A stretch of 64,000 nt of DNA from Rubellimicrobium aerolatum. GTDB lineage: Bacteria > Pseudomonadota > Alphaproteobacteria > Rhodobacterales > Rhodobacteraceae. The translations under genes were made by a program, and so were the position numbers. The notes beneath the pieces are model-generated. The model saw nothing but the letters and a program-made list of their open reading frames with translations. It did no database searches and had not been told where the DNA came from. Location: the NCBI RefSeq assembly GCF_017872975.1, contig NZ_JAGGJP010000009.1, positions 62,001 to 126,000 of the forward strand, read 5' to 3'. Of this stretch, positions 21,975 through 29,308 are shown piece after piece. How positions within the stretch are numbered: position 1 is the stretch's first letter; each line of letters begins with the position of its first letter.

Positions 21975-22564
21975 CAGTCGGTCCCCCAGGTGTCGGCCGC
22001 CACCGAGCCCACGTCGGCGTACTGGCGGAAGCGGTCGGTGGAGAGGCGAGCGCGCTGGCTTTGGTCGCTCTTGCGCCCCGCCACCGTCATGGTCCCGCGC
22101 CGCGCGGCCGACACGAGTGTGAGCGTGAGCGCGGCCTGGCCCTCCTGCTCGGGCGTGGCGATGCGCACCCCGTCGACCAGGCCCTTGAACATCCGCCGCA
22201 GCCCCAGGAGCCCGCCCGTGTCGGCGTCGAAGACGGCCGCGTGCAGCTGCACGGGGGCCAGCCGGGTGTTGTACCCCCGGACCAGCGTCACGCCCTCGGG
22301 TGAGAGCGAGAGGCCGAGGTCGAGCGAGGCGACCTCCGTGCCCACCCGGTAGGCGATCGGCGGAACCTGCAGCCCGCCTTGCGCGCCGTGGTAGAGACGC
22401 GCCTGGCCCTCCACGACGATCGTCTCGTGATCGTCCCCGGTCCAGAGCCCGACCGACACGGCCGCTCCGCCCCCGAAGGGCTTGACGGTGGCCCAGAGGA
22501 GCCAGTGGACGGCGTAGGGCAGCCGGGCGGCGAAGTGGGTGAGAACGGCGGCAGGCCAGGTCAT
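21974..22564 (-). CDS. minor tail protein
   Basis: A 196-aa protein with mixed beta structure and a characteristic C-terminus (RKSDQSQRARLSTDRFRQY) found in hub-type minor tail proteins of alphaproteobacterial siphophages. It lies between the distal tail protein and the NlpC-like gene, with a 4-bp overlap upstream and ATGA downstream. The exact role (hub or baseplate part) is inferred from gene order. Confidence 0.65.
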   Translation of the reverse strand: MTWPAAVLTHFAARLPYAVHWLLWATVKPFGGGAAVSVGLWTGDDHETIVVEGQARLYHGAQGGLQVPPIAYRVGTEVASLDLGLSLSPEGVTLVRGYNTRLAPVQLHAAVFDADTGGLLGLRRMFKGLVDGVRIATPEQEGQAALTLTLVSAARRGTMTVAGRKSDQSQRARLSTDRFRQYADVGSVAADTWGTD

Positions 22565-23187
22565 CGCAGGGTCTGGATCCAGTCAAAGGTGGCGCCCTCG
22601 CCCAGGACGGAGCGCAGTTGGCCAGCCCGCACCGACTTCGGCACCAGGACCGCCTTGAGCACGGGCGCGGCAAGCTGCACCGCGGTCCCCGTCGTCGTCC
22701 CGGCCTTGAGGGGTGGCACGACCTCGCCCCAGCCGGTCAGGCCGGCGCTGTCGGCGACCATCGCCTCGGCGAGCTGGTGGAGGGCGTAGCGGGTGGGGGA
22801 TGAGCCATACGTGAAGCTGAGATAGGCCCCACGGGGTACGGAGACCCCGGCAGCGAGCCCCGACAGGCGCAGCTCGCGCCCGTTGCGGATGGTATTGAGC
22901 GTAGCGGCCCCGGCTCCCACGCGCTCGTGATGACGGGGCGAGACCAGGAAGGACGCCCCGGGACGCTGCAGCACCCGAAGTCGTGCCATGATGTCCTCCA
23001 GCACGGCGTGTCGCCGCGTGGCGAGCGTCACCGAACCGCGCCAGAGCCGGCTGCCGTGCTCGGCCGTGAGCACCTCGCCCGAGCCGAGGGTCAGCAGCTC
23101 CACGGCGTCGGGAAGCTCGAACGTCATGGAGTCGATCGCTACGTCGCGGAAGAAATCCGCAAGGCCCACAGGGAAGCTCATGGCCAT
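22561..23187 (-). CDS. minor tail protein (distal tail-like)
   Basis: A 208-aa protein directly after the tape measure gene, where lambda-like phages place M/L or distal tail proteins. The sequence is beta-rich, with SRLWRGSVTLATRRHAVLED in the N-terminal half and a long hydrophobic C-terminal part. No catalytic motif is seen. It overlaps both neighbours by a few bases. Confidence 0.6.
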   Translation of the reverse strand: MAMSFPVGLADFFRDVAIDSMTFELPDAVELLTLGSGEVLTAEHGSRLWRGSVTLATRRHAVLEDIMARLRVLQRPGASFLVSPRHHERVGAGAATLNTIRNGRELRLSGLAAGVSVPRGAYLSFTYGSSPTRYALHQLAEAMVADSAGLTGWGEVVPPLKAGTTTGTAVQLAAPVLKAVLVPKSVRAGQLRSVLGEGATFDWIQTLR

Positions 23188-25901
23188 CAGGTCTTCCTCG
23201 GATCACGGGTGATGGCCTTGACCTTGGCCGTGAGCTGTCCCTCGAGGGTGCGCACCCGGGCGTCCGCCGCCGCGACGCTGGTCCGGGCCACGTAGGCCTG
23301 CAGGCGGCCCTGATCGTCCACATCGACGGCCACGCGCACATCGACGGCCTGCCGGGACGCCTGGGCGGCACCATCGGCCGAGCCGCCCGCCCCCAGGCGG
23401 TAGCGCGGCGTCGCCCAGCCGGACGTTCCCTTGGTGTGGTCGATGATCGTCTCGTCGGGATGGATGATCGCGAGCCGGCCGCCCTTGCCGTCCAGCCCCC
23501 CCGAGCGCGAGCCCGAGCCGGTGTAGCCGCCTCCGTCGAAGCTGTCCAAAACCGCCTGGGGAATGGTGAGGCCGTAGGTAGAGCCAGTGACGCCCGCGCT
23601 CTCCCCGGTCCCGCTCCCCAGGAGCCCGCCCAGCAGGCCCCCCAGGAGCCCCGAGCCGCCGTCCGACCCGCCCGAGCCGAAGAGCCCGGTCGTGAGCCCG
23701 TCGAGCCCGGCGTCGAGGACCTTGCCTGCGATGTCGTCCAAGACACCCGCGAAGACCTCGCCGGCCGAGGCCCCCTCGCGCAGGTCGTCGATGATCCCGC
23801 CCAGCAGGTCGCGGCCCGCGTCGCGCACTGCGTCCATGCGGTCCTCGACCCGCTCGAGCGAGGCCTCCTCGGCGGCGTTGGAGCGGATCAGCGCCTCGAC
23901 CTCCGCGCGCTGCTCGGCCGTGGCCCCGGCCATCTCGTCCCGCGCCCGGATCAGCTCCCGCTGCACAGGGTCGGTCTCGCGCAGGAGGGCCTCCTCCTCG
24001 CGCAAGCGGTCGAGGAACTTCTGGACGCTCTCCGTCTCGCGTTCGGCCGCGCGCGCGCCGTCGCTCCGGCCCGAGCCACCGCCCGAGCCGCCGCCCGAGC
24101 CGCCCTTGCTCCGGGCCGGGACGACGCGCGGTGTGCGTACGGGCGCGTCGAGGTTGCCGAAGCCCAGTTCGGGCGCGGCGGTCTCGACGCCGGCCAGGCC
24201 GGGGACAGACGGCTTCCCATCCTCATCGTAGAGGGTCGGGCCAACGCCTTGGGCGTAGCCCAGGCCGCCACCGCCCGGGGCCCCCTCGGGCGCGCCGAGC
24301 CCGAAGCCAATATGGCTCTGGCCCGTGGACCGGCTCGCCTCGGCGGCGGCGAGCTGGTCGGCGAAGCTCACCGCGGCCGAGAGGTTGGCGAGCAGAGCGG
24401 CCGAGCCATCGATCGCGCCCCCGAAGGTGATCTCGCCCGAGGCGATGGCGAGGCGCGTGGCCGCGTCCTGACCATCATCAACGGCAGCGGTCAGATCGTC
24501 CTGTGTGACCACCGCTGCCGCCGCACGCTGCACAACGTCGCCCACAGCATTGGCGGTCCCGGCAAGTGCGTCGGGAAGGCTGAGGCTCTCGGACTTGAAC
24601 TGGCGGATCAGATCGAGCGCCGCCTGCGCGGCGTCCCGGACCTGCGCCGCATCCCCCGTCGATCGGGCGGTCTCGATGCCATCCAAGGCGGCCTGGAGGG
24701 CACTGGCCTGCTCCGCCGTGAGCCCGACCATGGCGGCCGCAGCCTCGGCCTCGGCCCGCACACGGGCCACCCCGGCCTCGGCTTGGGTGACGTTGACCGA
24801 CTGGCCCTCCCGCGCTCGCAGGGTGGCGAGCTTCGCCTCCTCCTCGCGGAGACGGCCAAGCGCTGCCATGGCCGCGTCCATGCCCTGTGTGAAATCGTCA
24901 GCGTCGAGCGAGTCGAGCGCCGCCGACAGGTTGATCCGGGCGAGCCACTGAGCGTTAGCGCGGATCTCTTCGGCGTAGGAGCCGAACTCGTCTCTCAGGT
25001 CTGCCGTGGACCGCTGAGCGGTCAGGGCGAACTGGTCGAAGCGGTCGAGCGCCTCGGAGAACTGATCCAGTCCGCGACCTGCATCTTCGGCGCTTTCTCC
25101 AGATTCCAGCCACATCGCCGCGAGCGGCACGCCCACGGCGATAACCGCACCAGCTGCCGCGCCCCAGAGACCCATCCCGCCCAGGAGCTGGGGCAGCTGC
25201 TGGCCAAAGGCGGTGGCCGCCGGCGTTCCGGCAGCCACCTGCACGGCAAAGTCCTGCACCTGGAAGGACGCGTTCTGCATCTGCCCGCGCATGTCGCGGG
25301 CTCCGATCCCCATGGTGTCCATCGCCGCGTCCGCGCCGCGCGCCGCGACGGCCGCGGCCTCGAACCGGGTCTTGGCCTGTGCCAGGACCCGGTTGGCTTC
25401 CTCCTGGGTGGTGATCCCCAGGCGCACCGCGCGGTTGACCGCCTCGACCTCCTGCTCGTAGCGGACCTGCGCCGCGTAGGCCGGATCGATCGAGGCCTTG
25501 AGCCGCACGAAGGCGGCCGACTCGGCCGCCAGCGCCGCCTGCGCGCGCAGCTCGGCCGAGGTCACCTCTTCCATCTGGGCCCGGGCACGCGCCAGGACGG
25601 CGTTCGCCTCCTCCCGGGTGGCGATCCCGATCCTCACGGCGCGGGCGGTGTCCTCCTCCACCTTCTGGAACCGCAACGTCGCGGCGTAGGCCGGATCGAC
25701 GCTGGCCCGCACCCGGTTGAACGCATCCTCCTCGCGCAGGAGCGTCCGCAGGAGGACCTCGCTGCCATCGGATCCCTGCGCGGCCCCAGCCGAGACCTTG
25801 GCGCCCGCTTCCGCTCCGGCCCGGCCGACGCCCTCGAGCTCGGCGCGGACCTGCGCCCCACCCTCGGCCGCCAGGCGGACCGTGACCTTGCGCTCAGCCA
25901 T
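23187..25901 (-). CDS. phage tail tape measure protein
   Basis: A 904-aa protein, the longest gene in the tail block apart from the tail tip. It has an N-terminal helical repeat region with three tandem units built around ASVDPAYAATLRFQKVE and ASIDPAYAAQVRYEQEVE, a central hydrophobic stretch (LWGAAAGAVIAVGVPLAAM), and a Gly/Ser-rich part near residues 620-640 and 750-790. This is the usual tape measure layout; it sets tail length and is ejected with the DNA. It overlaps the chaperone frame by 8 bp. Confidence 0.88.
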   Translation of the reverse strand: MAERKVTVRLAAEGGAQVRAELEGVGRAGAEAGAKVSAGAAQGSDGSEVLLRTLLREEDAFNRVRASVDPAYAATLRFQKVEEDTARAVRIGIATREEANAVLARARAQMEEVTSAELRAQAALAAESAAFVRLKASIDPAYAAQVRYEQEVEAVNRAVRLGITTQEEANRVLAQAKTRFEAAAVAARGADAAMDTMGIGARDMRGQMQNASFQVQDFAVQVAAGTPAATAFGQQLPQLLGGMGLWGAAAGAVIAVGVPLAAMWLESGESAEDAGRGLDQFSEALDRFDQFALTAQRSTADLRDEFGSYAEEIRANAQWLARINLSAALDSLDADDFTQGMDAAMAALGRLREEEAKLATLRAREGQSVNVTQAEAGVARVRAEAEAAAAMVGLTAEQASALQAALDGIETARSTGDAAQVRDAAQAALDLIRQFKSESLSLPDALAGTANAVGDVVQRAAAAVVTQDDLTAAVDDGQDAATRLAIASGEITFGGAIDGSAALLANLSAAVSFADQLAAAEASRSTGQSHIGFGLGAPEGAPGGGGLGYAQGVGPTLYDEDGKPSVPGLAGVETAAPELGFGNLDAPVRTPRVVPARSKGGSGGGSGGGSGRSDGARAAERETESVQKFLDRLREEEALLRETDPVQRELIRARDEMAGATAEQRAEVEALIRSNAAEEASLERVEDRMDAVRDAGRDLLGGIIDDLREGASAGEVFAGVLDDIAGKVLDAGLDGLTTGLFGSGGSDGGSGLLGGLLGGLLGSGTGESAGVTGSTYGLTIPQAVLDSFDGGGYTGSGSRSGGLDGKGGRLAIIHPDETIIDHTKGTSGWATPRYRLGAGGSADGAAQASRQAVDVRVAVDVDDQGRLQAYVARTSVAAADARVRTLEGQLTAKVKAITRDPRKT

Positions 25902-26564
25902 TCTGGGCCTCCAGGATTGCGGGGATCGCGCCCGCCTCGATCACGGGCAGGAACTCGGCCACAGCCGTGCGCGAGATGCCGAGCGCCTCCCCCATCTCGA
26001 GGGCCGCGCCGAAGTCGAAGCCCCCGGTCCCCCCGAAGGGCCCGCGCGCGTAGAGCTGCCGGCCCAGGCGCGTGGCGAGGCTCCAGACCTGCTGGCCTTC
26101 GGCGGTCAGGGGCGCGTTCACGCGGGCAGGGCAGCCGTCGCAGACGCCGTCGCAGCTGCCGCAGTAGTCTCCGCCCCCGCCGAAGTGCCAGCGGGCGAGG
26201 GCGTGGAGACGTTTCCCTCGGCGACCAGGGCGGCACCGGCGCGGACGTAGTCCCGCGCGAAGGCCACATAGAGGTCGGTGTGCTGCTCGAGGAGCGCGTC
26301 GATGGCCGGGCCGCTGACCGGCAGGTCCGCCCCGGTCTCGTCGGCCACGCCCTCCCAGGCCCGGATCGCGCGGCGCGCCACCGCCTTGGCGTGGGCGATG
26401 TTCCGGCCGATCAGCGTGGGCAGGTCGAGCTGGTCGGGCTCGATCACGGGCAGCTCGGCCCGGGCGGCCAGGTCGATGAAGCTGCCGAGCGGCTCCACTT
26501 CCACCCGGACCCCTCGGCCGAGGTCGATCCAGCGGGGTGCGGCGGACAGGTTGAGGCGGATCAT
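25894..26564 (-). CDS. tail assembly chaperone, long -1 frameshift product (GT-like)
   Basis: The ribosome starts at 26564, slips back one base at the GGGAAAC site (26211-26217) and reads to a stop at 25894, giving 223 codons. The frame arithmetic is exact (671 nt plus the repeated base is 224 triplets). After the shift the product reads RLHALARWHFGGGG, then a Cys-rich CGSCDGVCDGC and a folded C-terminal domain ending AIPAILEAQN. In lambda the homologous G/GT pair holds the tape measure before tail tube assembly. The gene position, just before the tape measure gene, is the same. Confidence 0.82.
26118..26564 (-). CDS. tail assembly chaperone, short product (G-like)
   Basis: The zero-frame product is 148 aa: an acidic/hydrophobic helical body (LGSFIDLAARAELPVIEPDQ) and, after the slip site, an Ala/Thr-rich tail (AGAETTAAAATASATAALPA) that looks like filler. 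It would be made in excess over the long form. The start ATG overlaps the tail tube stop (ATGA). Confidence 0.82.
   Translation of the reverse strand: MIRLNLSAAPRWIDLGRGVRVEVEPLGSFIDLAARAELPVIEPDQLDLPTLIGRNIAHAKAVARRAIRAWEGVADETGADLPVSGPAIDALLEQHTDLYVAFARDYVRAGAALVAEGNVSTPSPAGTSAGAETTAAAATASATAALPA
26167..26217 (-). promoter_or_regulatory. programmed -1 ribosomal frameshift element
   Basis: The zero-frame codons GAG GGA AAC contain the canonical heptamer G-GGA-AAC (26211-26217). After an 8-nt spacer comes a 9-bp stem (26194-26202 with 26173-26181; GCCCTCGCC / GGCGGGGGC with one U-G pair) and a 12-nt loop. A further 6-bp helix GTCTCC / GGAGAC (26205-26210 with 26167-26172) stacks below it. 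Heptamer, spacer and stem all match the known rules for -1 frameshifting. Confidence 0.85.
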
Positions 26565-27502
26565 CAGTAGCTCGCGATGGTGTTGGTGAGGACGGCGGTG
26601 CACATGCGGGCGGGGGTCGTGGCCTTCGCCGCCTGCCAGTCGAAGGTGACCTCGACGCCTTGCGGTCCCTGGATCGGGCGGCGCGGGCGGGGCAGGTAGA
26701 CCGCATGCGCGGTCAGCGACCATTTGGCGTCAGCCGCGAGCTCATGCCCGAAGACCAGCTCGCAGGCCGAACCCGCCACGGCCTGGTCGAGGAGCGTCGT
26801 GTCGGCAAAGCGGGCGGTGATCTGGCCCGTCAGCTCGGCGTTGCCCGCCTCGATGCCGTCGATCTTGCCGTCCGCCCGGATGGTGCCGACCGGGTCGAGG
26901 TTGTTGCGATAGGTCACCTGCGCCGAGACGATGTTGCCGAGCGAGGCCCCGTTGCGCTTGATGGAACCGTGGAAGTGGCCGAAGCGCCGGAGCGCGAGCG
27001 CGGTGGTGGAGCCTGCGGCCGAGGCGGCGGCCATGGCCTCGCCCTGCCCGATCAGCTTGGCGGTCGCCGTGAGGAGCCCGCTCCGCGCCATGTTGAAGCT
27101 CAGCTCATCGAGCATGACGCCCGAGTACATGGCGAAGCTCGGCACGCTCGGCATCCCCACTTCCATGGCGAGGCTGGGCAGCACGGCCCCGCCGCTCTGG
27201 AAGGTGTGCACCTTGGGCGTGGTGCCGGTGGTGGTGGGGGCACCGAAGGCGGCCTTGAGCCAGACGCCCAGATTTTCCACGTCCATCGGCAGGACGAGGT
27301 CGCCGTCCACCGTGACGGCGTCCAGCACGGGGGCGAGCGGGTCGCGCCCCTGCCCCACCAGCTCGCTCGCGAGGAGCGGCTGCGCAGCCCCGAGCGTGGT
27401 GCTCGCGAACGGCATCAGCCGGTAGCCGCTGGCGGGCGCGGTCCCGTAGGTGGTCTCGAAGGCAACGGCCAACTGGGCCGTCGCGCCGGTCTGGCGGGCC
27501 AT
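26564..27502 (-). CDS. major tail tube protein
   Basis: A 312-aa beta-rich protein starting MARQTGATAQLAVAFETTYG, typical of phage tail tube subunits of this lineage, with later LSFNMARSGLLTATAKLIG. It polymerises into the tail tube around the tape measure. Gene order supports it: head-tail proteins upstream, chaperones and tape measure downstream. The stop overlaps the chaperone ATG. Confidence 0.85.
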   Translation of the reverse strand: MARQTGATAQLAVAFETTYGTAPASGYRLMPFASTTLGAAQPLLASELVGQGRDPLAPVLDAVTVDGDLVLPMDVENLGVWLKAAFGAPTTTGTTPKVHTFQSGGAVLPSLAMEVGMPSVPSFAMYSGVMLDELSFNMARSGLLTATAKLIGQGEAMAAASAAGSTTALALRRFGHFHGSIKRNGASLGNIVSAQVTYRNNLDPVGTIRADGKIDGIEAGNAELTGQITARFADTTLLDQAVAGSACELVFGHELAADAKWSLTAHAVYLPRPRRPIQGPQGVEVTFDWQAAKATTPARMCTAVLTNTIASY

Positions 27503-27527
27503 GCAGGTCTCCTCAGGTGGTGAGCGG

Positions 27528-27956
27528 TCAGCTCAGGGGGTCGGGGGTGGCGAAGTGGAGGCGGATCGGCACGACCGCCGCCTTGAGCGGGGCGCCGCCC
27601 TCGGTTACGGGCAGGTCCTCGATCTGAGGGGCTCCCGCCTCCAACCAGTCGCAGAGCCCGCCCAGGGTGCGGTCGGCCCCGAGCGCCTGGCCCAAGGCGA
27701 GCTTGAGGGCGTCGAACACGAAGTGCCGGTCGGCGCCGACGTCCGTGAAGATCTCGGCCTGCGCCTCGTGCTCGTAGTGATAGGTCAGCGGGCACAGGGT
27801 CACGTCTGGGGTGCCAGGGTCGCCCTCCCGCAGGATGATGAGGCCGTTCGGGGGCACCCGCACGGGCAGGACCTCGCCGCGCCGCACGGCCGCGCCGGTC
27901 CAGGCCGTCAGCCGCGCTTCGAGCACCTGCATGATCTCCTCGAGGCGCGACGGCAT
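27528..27956 (-). CDS. tail terminator / minor tail protein
   Basis: A 142-aa protein located just before the tail tube gene, the usual tail terminator place. It has an N-terminal helix (SRLEEIMQVLEARLTAW) and the segment YHYEHEAQAEIFTDVGAD, resembling phage tail terminator or acyl-carrier-like minor tail proteins. Function inferred from order and size. Confidence 0.6.
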   Translation of the reverse strand: MPSRLEEIMQVLEARLTAWTGAAVRRGEVLPVRVPPNGLIILREGDPGTPDVTLCPLTYHYEHEAQAEIFTDVGADRHFVFDALKLALGQALGADRTLGGLCDWLEAGAPQIEDLPVTEGGAPLKAAVVPIRLHFATPDPLS

Positions 27957-28594
27957 CAGCGATCCCCCAGTCCGGCGGCGATGATGGCGGCGAGCGAAGC
28001 GTGGACGCGCCCGATCTCGCCGGAAAGGTCGAGCCGCTTGGCCAGGCGCACCTGCGGCACGAGGACGAAGATCGGCACGGTCTGGGCCCCGGAGAGCATC
28101 CCGTCGCGGCGGCGCCGGCCCTTCTTGGCGGCAGCCAGACCCCGGCGGCTCAGGCGGGCGTCCTCCGCGACCAGGAGCGCGGTCCGGCCGCGGCGGTAGA
28201 CGAAGCGCAAGCGCTGGCCCGTCTGGCGCTCCCAACGGGCGGGGGTCATCTTGCGCCCGCCTCCCGCCCGCCCGGCGGCCGGCAGCGGGATCGCCAGCCA
28301 GAACCCGTTGGGCGAGCGGATCAGCGCCCCCTCCTCGTAGGCGCCGACGATGTGCGGAGCCTTGGCCCAGACCAAGGCGGCCGCGTCGAGCGAGGCCGTG
28401 CCCTTGGGATAGGTCTCGCCCCGGATGCTGTTCGCGAGGCGCGCGCCCAGGGCCCCTCTGACCTGGCCACGCCAAGCCGCCTTGAGTTCGGTCTGCGCCT
28501 GCCCGATAGCCTGCGTCACTACCCGGGCCGATCGCTCGGCCTCCACCCGCAGGGCCACGCGGAGATCGCCCTCGATCCGGACCCCGAGTCTCAT
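27956..28594 (-). CDS. DUF6441-like head-tail protein
   Basis: A 212-aa protein. The N-terminal helix VTQAIGQAQTELKAAWRGQV and the mid region YEEGALIRSPNGFWLAIPLP match a conserved phage family placed between the head-tail adaptor and the tail terminator (HK97 gp10-like position). It is basic and likely structural or an assembly factor. It is ATGA-coupled downstream and overlaps the adaptor gene by 4 bp upstream. Confidence 0.65.
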   Translation of the reverse strand: MRLGVRIEGDLRVALRVEAERSARVVTQAIGQAQTELKAAWRGQVRGALGARLANSIRGETYPKGTASLDAAALVWAKAPHIVGAYEEGALIRSPNGFWLAIPLPAAGRAGGGRKMTPARWERQTGQRLRFVYRRGRTALLVAEDARLSRRGLAAAKKGRRRRDGMLSGAQTVPIFVLVPQVRLAKRLDLSGEIGRVHASLAAIIAAGLGDR

Positions 28595-28905
28595 TGCGGC
28601 TCCGTCTCCACGGTCCAGACGAGGCCCAGCCGGTCGCGGCGCGGCTCGCCCAGTACCAGGTAGGCCTCGGACCCGATCACGATCCGGTCGCCCTCGGCCG
28701 GGCGCGCGAGATCGGCCACGCGCAGGTCGAAGCGCGCGGCGTCCGTCAGGATGCGCGCCTGGCCGAAGGCGACCTCGGCGTCCGGCGCGCGCCGGATGAC
28801 CCGCACCGCTTGGCCCGCGCCCGCGCCTCCGGTGAACCACAGGGCGTCCAGCGCCATGTTGGGATCCGCGAAGACACGGTCGATGGCGCGGGCCACGGCG
28901 GTCAT
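28591..28905 (-). CDS. head-tail joining / adaptor protein
   Basis: A 104-aa small beta-barrel-like protein (LARPAEGDRIVIGSEAYLVL) in the head completion slot of the operon. Phage head-tail connectors of this size commonly end with a beta strand such as LGLVWTVETEP, as here. The specific family was not fixed. It begins 2 bp after the DUF2190 gene. Confidence 0.65.
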   Translation of the reverse strand: MTAVARAIDRVFADPNMALDALWFTGGAGAGQAVRVIRRAPDAEVAFGQARILTDAARFDLRVADLARPAEGDRIVIGSEAYLVLGEPRRDRLGLVWTVETEPQ

Positions 28906-28907
28906 GG

Positions 28908-29237
28908 TCAGACGGTGCCGTTGAGCCGGACCGAGCCGACCGCGGCGCCGGCAGCAGCTGCGGCCAAGGCGCAGCCGATCAGCTTGTTGCTGCCGACAAC
29001 GCTCGTGCAGAGCTTGGCCGAGTTGTCCCAGTAAATCTTCACGCCCTGGGCCCAAGCCTCGGCCGGGACCTTGTCGAGCTCGGCTCCGCCACGGGTCTTG
29101 ATCTCACCCTGGGCGCCCGAGGCGATGTCGGTGGTCGCGACGCCGAACAGGTCGCCGACCAGCACGCCCTTGCCGGACGCGACCGCCGCCGTCGCGGTGA
29201 TGGTGACGGCGTCGCCGTCGGAGATGTAGTTCTTCAT
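28908..29237 (-). CDS. DUF2190 capsid decoration (cement) protein
   Basis: A 109-aa protein of the DUF2190 family: early DGDAVTITATAAVASGKGVL, mid VATTDIASGAQGEI and KIYWDNSAKLCTSV. Such proteins decorate and stabilise the capsid after expansion. It directly follows the capsid fusion gene, as in many lambda-like phages. Confidence 0.85.
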   Translation of the reverse strand: MKNYISDGDAVTITATAAVASGKGVLVGDLFGVATTDIASGAQGEIKTRGGAELDKVPAEAWAQGVKIYWDNSAKLCTSVVGSNKLIGCALAAAAAGAAVGSVRLNGTV

Positions 29238-29308
29238 GCTGATGAACCTTCAGGAAAGGGGTTGGGCGCGGCGGATCGGCCCGCCACGCCGCTCGGCGGG
29301 CCTGGGGA

